Source: Prasinococcaceae sp. CCMP 1430 (lineage: Eukaryota > Prasinodermophyta > Palmophyllophyceae > Prasinococcales > Prasinococcaceae). From it: a DNA stretch of 22,859 nucleotides. The stretch is from assembly GCA_013416795.1 (NCBI GenBank), contig RQSC01000019.1, forward strand, positions 39,962-62,820, written 5' to 3'. Of the stretch, positions 16,215 to 22,859 are shown piece by piece. Under the pieces are notes generated by a model. It ran no database searches. It was not told where the DNA came from and saw only the letters and a list, made by a program, of their open reading frames with translations. Position 1 is the first letter of the stretch. Every line of letters starts with the position of its first letter. The translations under genes were made by a program, and so were the position numbers.

Positions 16215-16537
16215 CACGCCCCACTTCCCCCCGCCCCCCCGGGGGCACGCCCCGCACCGGTCGCGCGCTTTCGCGCCTCGGCGCCGCAGCGCCGCGTGCC
16301 CGCGCGCGCGTACGAGCAAGCCGTGCGCGTGCCTTTTCACGCACGCTTCGCCGGACTTCGATTCGACCGCGCAAAGCGCGTCGGCGCACGAGCGCGCGGC
16401 ACGGCGGGCACGCGGCCAGGATGGTCCCACCGTTGATGTCGTTGTGGAAGCGAACGACATCGCCGCGGGCTGCCACGACGGGCGCCGGTGCTTCGGCACA
16501 TGCGCCGTGGGCGGCCGGCACCGGAAGCTGCGAGGTG
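16215..16537. promoter_or_regulatory. divergent promoter, capping enzyme / F-box fragment
   Basis: 323 bp between divergent starts, GC-rich, with a C-run at 16227-16240 and no TATA box. It must hold both promoters and 5' UTRs. Nothing else is recognised. Confidence 0.5.
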
Positions 16538-16745
16538 ATGGAAGCAGATGCCTCTTCGCAAGTGCGTGCAGGCTGTGCGATGGGTGGCAGTGACGCCGGA
16601 CGCAGCGGGCCGCCCGCCTTTGACTTCGCTGCTCTCCCTTCGGACGTGCAGCAAGAGGTGGCGCGTGCCCTTGACAATATTTCCGACGTCGCGTCGCTTG
16701 AGCTCAGCGGACGTGGGTGCCGCGCCGCCGTGCGTGAGTCCGGCA
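16538..16745 (+). CDS. F-box protein, N-terminal fragment
   Basis: From ATG 16538 (MEADASSQVRAGCAMGGSD) the frame reaches FDFAALPSDVQQEVARAL and DNISDVASLELSGRGCRAAV. This has the LP..(I/V)...(I/V)...L......L.S..C..CR spacing of an F-box, the ~45-residue motif that binds SKP1 in SCF ubiquitin ligases. The frame runs into the N at 16746 directly after the motif, so the substrate-binding part is missing. The similarity is short, so the family call is moderate. An alternative is the true first exon of another protein whose remainder is not in this assembly. It is unlikely to be the start of DHX37, which has no F-box. Confidence 0.55.
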
Positions 16746-16746
16746 N
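16746..16746. other. single-N assembly join
   Basis: One undetermined base between an F-box fragment and the first visible DHX37 exon. The DHX37 frame right of it has no ATG, and the F-box gene left of it has no end, so sequence is probably missing here. Confidence 0.55.
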
Positions 16747-19700
16747 GCGCTCGCGGCGCGCGCGGCAGCGGCCGCCGCAGCGCACCGGCGCGAGCAGGGG
16801 GGGGGCGATGGCGGCGGCGAGGGAAGCGATGGCGGCGACCAGGTAGGTGTGCGCGACCGCCCAAACGAGCGAACGCGCATGCGAGAGATGCTGCTGTGGT
16901 GCGCGCGCGCACGCACACACTCACACTCACACACTCAATCACACACTCACACGCATACGCGCACGGGCACACGGTCACACTCGCGTGTGCGCCTGCGCCC
17001 AGGTCGATGCGGGTGCGCTCCTCGACAGCAGCGCTGCGCTGGCATCTGGTGGCGGTGCGGCACTCGTGTCCGCCCCGCGCAAGAAGGGCAGCAACGCGAG
17101 CAAGTCCCGGCCGGCCTCCGCGCGACCGCTGAGCAAGTCTGAGCGGCGCAAGCTGGAGAAGCTAGAAAAGGAGCGGCGGCTGCGCGCGCAGCGCGCGGCC
17201 GCGTTCGAAACGATGGCCGCCGCTGCGCTGCCGCGTGCGCACGCGGCGCTGCTGGCGCCCAGCGCGACCATGGGCAAGCGTGCCACGCGGCGCGAGGAGG
17301 CGCGGCGCGGCCTCGCGATGGAGCGCGCGGGCGTGGTCGAGGAGGATGCGCCGCACCTGAAGCGTAGGAAGATCGATGACGCAGGCGCCGACGCCAACGC
17401 CGACGCTGATGACCCCGAGCTCGCCGCTGCTGCCGCAGCGGCGGCGGCCGAGGCGGCCGCTTTCGCTGCGGCGGCGGCGGTGCCCGCTGCGGCGGCGCCG
17501 ATGCCTCTCACCGCCGACGTCGACCCCGACGCTGACGACTGGGACGCCGACGCGGATGGGGGCGGCGAGTTCGACGTGCCCGCCTTCCTTGCGGCACGCG
17601 CGGCGGAGGACGCCGCAGGCGACACGGTGGGGCGCGCCGGGGCGGAGCTGCTCGACAGGGACACCATACCCGCCAAGGCGTACCACAGGCCCGTAAAGGT
17701 GCGCGTGCGCGTGCGGAGGCGCATGCGCGTTTTTGCCGCCGCCAGCATCCAGGGCGCCTTTACCAATTCCGCCCCCTAGCGCCCCGGGAGGGGAAACTCT
17801 CGCGGGTGCCTCGCTACGGTGGGGGATGGATTAATGGCTTGGCCGCCGAGAGTGAGCGCGCCCCGCTTCGCATCTGGCGCGACGGCCAACGTCACCGCCG
17901 CGCCACTCCTCATCAGCGGGGCGCACACGCGCATGCGCGCACGCGCGCATGCGTGCGTGCACCGGCGCGCGCGCGCGAGGCGCGCGCGCCCGAGCTGTGT
18001 GCGTCTGCGAGTGCTAACCGTGCGAATTGCTTGCGCGCGTACGCACGCGCGCGCGCAGCGTCCCGCGGACGTCGAAGAGTCCCGTCAGGGGCTGCCAATT
18101 ATCGATATGGAGCAGGAGATCATGGAGGCCATTGCGGGCAATCTGGTGACGGTGCTGTGCGGCGCCACGGGCTCGGGCAAGACCACGCAGCTCCCGCAAT
18201 TCCTCTTCGAGGCAGGCTATGGCGACGCACAATGCGCGGCGCACCCCGGCGGCATTGCCGTCACGCAGCCGCGGCGCGTCGCCGCCTCGGCGGGCGCACG
18301 GCGCGTCGCCACAGAGATGGGACTCAAGCTCGGGGAGGAGGTCGGGTATCAGGTGCGTGGGCGAGTGGCCGCCGGCATGCACACGACCGTACTCGCATGT
18401 GCGAGAGTGTTGGGGGGAGCAGCGCGCGAGGGTGGGTGTACGTGTGAGCGTGTCGGTGTGTGGGTCTGTGGTGGGTAAGAGCGAGGCAGAGAGAGCGCGC
18501 GCCGCCGCCAGCATCCAGGGCGCCTTTACCAATTCCGCCCCCTAGCGCCCCGGGAGGGGAAACTCTCGCGGGTGCCTCGCTACGGTGGGGGATGGATTAA
18601 TGGCTTGGCCGCCGAGAGTGAGCGCGCCCCGCTTCGCATCTGGCGCGACGGCCAACGTCACCGCCGCGCCACTCCTCATCAGCGGGGCGCACACGCGCAT
18701 GCACGCACGCGCGCATGCGTGTGTGCACCGGCGCGCGCGTGCGCGCCCGCGCGCCGGTATGTGCTGTGCACTCACTACCTTTGTGTCACTGCACACGCGC
18801 GCACATACGCTCGCACTCGCGCATGCAGGTGCGTCACGATCGGCGGTGTGGTGACAAGCCCGCCATCAAATTCATGACCGACGGTCTGCTGCTTAAGGAG
18901 GTTGAGTCCGACTTGCTCCTGGAGAAGTATTCGGTGGTGATTATCGACGAGGCTCACGAGCGCACCTTGGGCACGGACGTGCTGCTCGGCCTGCTGAGCC
19001 GCGCGGTGCCGCTGCGCGCGCGCATGGCCGCGCAGGGCACGCCGCACCCAACGAGCGGTGCGAAGCTCACGCCGCTCCGGCTTGTCATCATGAGCGCCAC
19101 GCTCAGAGTTGAGGACTTCGCCGGCAACCGCGCGCTGTTCCCGCGTGCGCCGCCGGTGCTCAAGGTACCGGCGCGCCAATTTCCCGTGGGCATCCACTTC
19201 GCTCGCCGCACGGAGATGGACGACTACGTGCGCGAGGCGACGCGCGCGGTCTCGAAGATTCACCGCCGGCTGCCCGAGGGCGGCATCCTGGTCTTCCTCA
19301 CCGGCCGCTCTGAGGTCGAACGCGCGGCGTCAGCGACGCGGCGAGAGTTCAAGCGCAAGTCCGCACGCGACAGGCTCGCGGCTTTGGAGGAGGCTGAGAC
19401 GGGAGCGGACGCCGACGAGGAGACGGTTGTCCCGGGTGCGGCGGGGACCGCTGGCGCGGTCGCCCTCCGCGACGACGATGCCTTTGCGGCGGACGATGAC
19501 GCTGAGGCCGCTTGGGGGGACGAGGGCTCGGACGACGACTATGACGCGGGCGCGGATGACGACTTCGACGATGAGTTCCTCGGTGAGGACCTCATTGCGG
19601 AGGCGAACGAGGCACGCGAGCGAGCACGCGCGGAGGGCGGCCAGGACGACGAGGGAGCCGGGGAGGGTGGCGTGCACGTCCTCCCCCTGTACGCGCAGCT

Positions 19701-21537
19701 GCCGCCCTCGGCCCAGATGCGCGTGTTCAGGCCGCCACCCGACGGCAAGAGGCTCATTGTGTACGCCACCAACGTGGCGGAGACGTCTTTGACCATACCT
19801 GGCATCCGGTACGTCGTCGACTGCGGACGGCACAAGGAGCGTGTCTACAGCCGCGGCGGTGTGTCGAGCTTCGAGGTCGGTTGGATCTCCCGCGCGAGCG
19901 CCGAGCAGCGCGCGGGGCGCGCGGGGCGCACCGGGCCCGGCCACTGCTACCGCTTGTACTCGAGCGCGGTGTGCCAGGAGCTCAAGGAGCACTTCCCGCC
20001 CGCCATTGAGACGACCCCAGTGGACGGCGTAGCATTGCAGCTGCGTGCGATGGGCATCGACAGGGTCGAAAACTTCCCCTTCGCGACTCCCCCGCCGCCG
20101 CAGGCCATGGCCGAGGCACACGCGACGCTGCTGGCTGTCGGAGCCCTGCGGCGGCCGGACGGAGCACTGCCCGCCTCGGCCACATACTCATCGTCGGGAG
20201 CGCGCGAGGCTGTGCTCACAGTCGAGGGCCGCCGCATGGCAGGGCTGCCGGTGTCCCCCCGCGTGGCCAGGTGCCTGCTCGTGGCGCTGCGCGAGGGCGG
20301 CGCGGGCGTTGCCGCGCACGCGCTTCGGCTGGCGGCGGCGCTCTCGCACGAAAACCCATTCTTGCAGCAGATTGGGGCCGCGCCAGAGGCCGACGAGAAG
20401 GCCGCCAAGGCCGCGCGCAAGGCGGCAAAGCAGCGCCAGGCGCAGTACCAGCGCGAGGGTGGCGAAGCTGTGTCCGCAGCGGCTGCGCTGGCGGCGTACG
20501 AGGCGGAGGTTGGCACGGCAGCGCGCGGTGCTAAGGAGGCGTGGTGCGCGGAGCGCGCGCTGCGACCGACGGTGCTGGCTGAGGCCGCGGCGCTCGTTGA
20601 GCAGCTCGCCCGCTCGCTCCTTCGCGGTGCTGCGGGTAGCGGCCTGGACGCGGCAACGCTCGCGGCTGTGGAGGGCGCAACGGACGCGGCCGGCGCGGCG
20701 CGTGCGGCCTCGCGGCCTTCGGTGGCTGCGCTGCGCGCGCTGCGCCGCGCGGCGTGCGCAGGCTGGGCCGACCGCATTGCGAGACGCGCGCGGGCCACTG
20801 AAGGCATCGGTGACGGCGAGGGCATGGTCAGCGAGGAGGTGGCCAGGGCAGGCAAGGCCATTCGCTACATGACCACTGCCGCGGGTGCACCCGTCGCCTT
20901 CATGCATCCCAACTCGGTGCTCGCGCGCGCGGGCCCCGAGTTTGTCGTGTTCACAGGCGTCGTGAAGGGCGCCAAGCGCCCGTACCTCGAGTGCGCCACG
21001 CCCATCGAGGCCGACTGGCTTGCAGAGCTCGCACCGGGCATGGTCACCCTTGGATCGCCGCTCTCCGATCCGCCACCCCACTACGACGCGCGGCGCGACG
21101 AGGTGTGTTGCTTCCGTGAGGCCTCCCTCACAGCGCGAGGGTGGCTGCTTCCGAAGGCCGTGCGACCGATGCCCGACGAGACCAAGGCGCGCGCGGTGTT
21201 CGCCTGCGCGCTGCTGCAGGGCAGCGCCGCGCGCGCGCTACAATCTGCGGACTGGGACCGGCTGGCGGCAGGGGGGCTGCTCACGCCACCGGCGACGCTG
21301 GTGCGTCCGCACGCAATGACGGCCTCGCGATGCGCGGCACTGCTGGACGCCCTGCGGGCGCGGCACGTGCGCAGCGTGCGCGGGCTGGACGCGGCTCTGC
21401 GAGCGGACCGGAGTTACCTGCGGCGTGAAATGGCTATGTGGCTGCCGGACGGCGCGCCAAGGCAGCGCCTCCGCGCGAGCTGGCCACAGATCGTCAAGGA
21501 CATCGCGCGCACAGCCAAGGCGCTCCAGAGGGCGTGA
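16747..21537 (+). CDS. DHX37: DEAH-box RNA helicase DHX37 / Dhr1 (ECM16)
   Basis: Nucleolar DEAH helicase that releases U3 snoRNA from pre-18S rRNA during small-subunit assembly. Probable exons: <16747-16842, 17003-17698, 18059-18352 and 18829-21537; the last three junctions are phase 0. The N-terminal region has VDAGALLDSSAALASGG and the basic helix LSKSERRKLEKLEKERRLRA, matching the DHX37 N-terminus. Helicase motifs: GATGSGKTTQLPQFL (I), TQPRRVAA (Ia), VVIIDEAHERTLGTD (II), VIMSATLRVEDF (III), GGILVFLTGRSEVE (IV), YATNVAETSLTIPGI (V), QRAGRAGRTGPGHCYRLY (VI). A long acidic insert (~19400-19670) sits between motifs IV and V, as in the family. Winged-helix, ratchet and OB-fold regions follow, ending with REMAMWLPDGAP. 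The initiator ATG is lost at the N at 16746. The two middle introns share a near-identical repeat. Confidence 0.92.
16843..17002 (+). repeat. DHX37 intron with CA repeats
   Basis: GTAGGT donor and CGCCCAG acceptor, 160 bp. The interior 16910-16985 is rich in CACACTCACA repeats. It joins GGDQ to VDAGALL. Confidence 0.65.
17735..17972 (+). repeat. intronic repeat, copy 1 (introner-like candidate)
   Basis: Sits in the DHX37 intron 17699-18058 (GTGCGC donor, GCGCAG acceptor, 360 bp). It is identical to copy 2 at 18501 over about 200 bp and has only two mismatches over the next ~35 bp, at a constant offset of 766. It contains the marker blocks CCAGCATCCAGGGCGCC and GGTGGGGGATGGATTAATGG. A CTAAC branch-point-like motif at 18014-18018 follows it, 86 bp separating the copy's end from the acceptor. 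Confidence 0.92.
18501..18738 (+). repeat. intronic repeat, copy 2 (introner-like candidate)
   Basis: Sits in the next DHX37 intron, 18353-18828 (GTGCGT donor, CATGCAG acceptor, 476 bp). The copy ends about 90 bp before the acceptor, nearly the same spacing as in copy 1, whereas the sequence 5' of the copy is unrelated. Between the copies lies the exon carrying helicase motifs I and Ia. Confidence 0.92.
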
Positions 21538-21899
21538 GGGCGGCGGCGCTGCGCCCGGGCCGTCACAGTACAATACTTGTTGTAATTGTAACATATCGCC
21601 TGTGGCAGACACTCGACCCCACGACCCTACTCGAGGCCGTGAGCTGCGGCGGGGCCGAGGCGAGCGAGTCACCAGCGTCTACCTGACGCGTGGACAAAGC
21701 AGATGCTTGGGCGGCGACGGTCGTGCAAACATGCGAGCGGAGGCGCTCAGACGCGCGTGCGGCGCTGCGTCATTGAAAGTTCTTCCTCTGGGCTTACGTG
21801 CGCGCGAGTTGCAACCAAGGCACGCGCTGCCGGTGGGTGTGGTCACGGGTGAAAGTGCGAGCTGCCTGTAGGAGCGTCGGTTGCGACAGTGGCCTTCTT
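21538..21899. other. convergent intergenic region
   Basis: 362 bp between the stop codons of DHX37 (+) and the secreted Cys/His-rich protein (-). Apart from the TGTAA pair near its left edge no gene, RNA or repeat is recognised. Short frames here lack protein-like composition. Confidence 0.6.
21581..21591 (+). terminator. tandem TGTAA poly(A) signals of DHX37
   Basis: Two TGTAA motifs (21581-21585 and 21587-21591) lie about 45 bp after the DHX37 stop, in a local AT-rich patch. This is the best-placed poly(A) signal in the window and supports a green-algal origin. Confidence 0.65.
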
Positions 21900-22643
21900 C
21901 TAGTTCTCGCAAAAGAGGCTGAAAGGCTCGGTGACGGAGTTGCAAAGCCAGTCATCGCACACCAACTCGAAGTCGTGCAACGCCACCTCGAGCGTGATAT
22001 GCAGTAGGTCCTTATGGCACGTGTCGTGTGCCATCAGCACCGCCTGGAAGGCCGCCTTGCACGCGTCGGACGAGCAGTCGTCCACGCACGCGGAGTCGAG
22101 GATTGCAATGTCCGCGAGCTGCTTGTCAAGGTCGGCGCAGTCGGCGACAGGGGGGCAGACCTCAAGCTCCGGGTCGAACTGGCGGCCGATCTCGCACCCC
22201 TCAAAGCTGTCCTCGTAGATGTGGAATCTGGTCTCCGCCTCGATCGGCAGGTCGTGGTGGGAGCAGAAGTCGTGATGCGACTGCAGGATGACATAGTTCG
22301 TGGAGCACATACCATCCTCGTCCTCGCTGACGTTTGCCTGATCATACTCCGAGCAGTTGGCGTCCAGGTAGCCCAGGGCCGCCATCACGGGCGCCGTATT
22401 CGAGCAATTGATCGCGAAGCCCAATTCGTTCGCGAGGCACGCGCACGTCTCGCGCTGGCTCGCGACCTCGGGGCCGGGCGCGGTGGCCTCCGTCTTGATT
22501 TCGGCGCCGTGGTCGGCGCCGTGGTCGGCGCCGTGGTCGGCGCCGTGATCAGCGCGCGCGGCGGGGGCCGCAACGAGAAGCGCCACTGCCGCGGCGGCGG
22601 CCGCAACCTTGCCCGCGCGGGCAGCCTTGGAACGCGGCACCAT
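21900..22643 (-). CDS. secreted Cys/His-rich protein with ADHG repeat
   Basis: From ATG 22643 the intronless frame gives 247 residues. A basic start (MVPRSKAARAGK) and hydrophobic AAAAAAVALLVAAPAARA form a signal peptide. Next comes ADHG repeated four times, then a domain with about 17 cysteines and many His/Asp/Glu. Two parts look alike: YVILQSHHDFCSHHDLP followed by RFHIYEDSFEGCEI, and AVLMAHDTCHKDLLH followed by ALHDFELVCDDWLCN. Each has an H-D-x-C start, a Leu-rich turn about 6 residues later, then FH/LHxxE/F before a Cys. I recall related unnamed HHD/Cys domains in other algal proteins, but I cannot name a family. Clustered His, Asp and Cys suggest metal binding outside the cell or in the secretory pathway; this is inference. 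The frame is open upstream to 22736 but has no ATG there. The paired cysteines could alternatively be ordinary disulfides. Confidence 0.8.
   Translation of the reverse strand: MVPRSKAARAGKVAAAAAAVALLVAAPAARADHGADHGADHGADHGAEIKTEATAPGPEVASQRETCACLANELGFAINCSNTAPVMAALGYLDANCSEYDQANVSEDEDGMCSTNYVILQSHHDFCSHHDLPIEAETRFHIYEDSFEGCEIGRQFDPELEVCPPVADCADLDKQLADIAILDSACVDDCSSDACKAAFQAVLMAHDTCHKDLLHITLEVALHDFELVCDDWLCNSVTEPFSLFCEN
22504..22551 (-). repeat. 12-bp coding minisatellite (ADHG x4)
   Basis: Four 12-bp units (GCGCCGTGGTCG on the plus strand; the last has two changes) encode Ala-Asp-His-Gly directly after the signal peptide. Unit length is a multiple of three, so copy-number change would keep the frame. 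Confidence 0.92.
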
Positions 22644-22859
22644 CTTGTTCTCGGGCGCGGGCGGCGACGTTTTGCACGAGGTGGCGGGGCTCGGAAGACC
22701 TTCAGGCCAACTTTCGGTTCTCTCGCGCGCGTGCACGCCTCGCTTGTCACGAAGGGACGGGCTTTGGCAGACGGAGTCGCGCTCGTCGGCTGCCCGGGGC
22801 TGGCAGGATGCGGGGGTGTGGGCGCCCGCCGGCCGCGCGCCCGCCAGCCGCCGGCGGCG
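22644..22859 (-). promoter_or_regulatory. upstream region of the Cys/His-rich gene
   Basis: 216 bp to the window edge, GC-rich, with no ATG-initiated frame of note and no TATA box. It should contain the 5' UTR and promoter of the gene at 21900-22643. Confidence 0.4.

Noticed and set aside
16214-16499. 95-residue N-terminal extension of the capping enzyme
   Set aside because: The composition upstream of MAPPAETHPADL looks like GC-rich noncoding sequence and it overlaps the probable divergent promoter.
17809-18000. Open frame reading PRYGGGWINGLAAESERAPL in both intronic repeat copies
   Set aside because: It starts at GTG, is identical only because the DNA repeat is identical, and dissolves into CA/CG repeat. 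No evidence for a peptide.
16538-21537. A natural F-box/DHX37 fusion protein
   Set aside because: The only link is across an undetermined base, the frames do not agree, and DHX37 proteins have no F-box.
1-22859. CRISPR array, insertion sequence, prophage, riboswitch or operon
   Set aside because: The direct repeats are microsatellites, minisatellites or the intronic element. No transposase, integrase or bacterial gene is present, and the gene structure is eukaryotic.

Overview
This window is nuclear DNA from a very GC-rich, intron-containing eukaryote, most likely a small-genome green microalga. The grounds are: a fragment of green-type Rubisco activase; spliceosomal GT-AG introns; three TGTAA poly(A)-type signals at 3' ends, the usual green-algal signal; a plant/animal-type bifunctional mRNA capping enzyme; and eukaryote-only genes (MCM9, RRN3, DHX37). 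No prokaryotic operon, CRISPR array, phage or insertion sequence is visible. A haptophyte or other GC-rich alga cannot be excluded from the sequence alone.

Layout. 294-1354 (-): secretory single-pass membrane protein, Cys-rich outside and Pro/Tyr/Gln-rich inside, 5' end lost at a single N (1355). 1356-1760 (+): Rubisco activase fragment, truncated on both sides. 1870-4105 (+): MCM9 DNA-repair helicase, short form. 4284-6249 (-): RRN3/TIF-IA, Pol I initiation factor. 6250-7507: divergent promoter region with an AT-rich island, oligopurine, (GC)n and (TG)n tracts. 7508-9872 (+): seven-exon membrane J-domain protein whose introns are almost pure CA/CG alternating repeats. 10097-10511: assembly gap. 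10706-13474 (+): low-complexity Gln/Ala/His-rich protein. 13536-16214 (-): mRNA capping enzyme. 16538-16745 (+): F-box fragment ending at a second single N (16746). 16747-21537 (+): DHX37/Dhr1 ribosome-biogenesis helicase with a near-identical ~238-bp repeat in two successive introns. 21900-22643 (-): secreted Cys/His-rich protein with an ADHG repeat and an internally duplicated motif.

The genes do not form one pathway. RRN3 and DHX37 both serve ribosome production (rDNA transcription and 18S maturation), the capping enzyme serves mRNA production, and MCM9 serves recombination repair. Three gene pairs converge with 61-362 bp between stop codons, which indicates a compact genome.

The most unusual signals are the duplicated intronic element in DHX37 (an introner-like candidate), the J-protein gene with six phase-0 repeat introns and about one membrane helix per exon, and the duplicated His/Cys module in the last gene. 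Two single-N positions interrupt genes on both sides and are best read as assembly joins.
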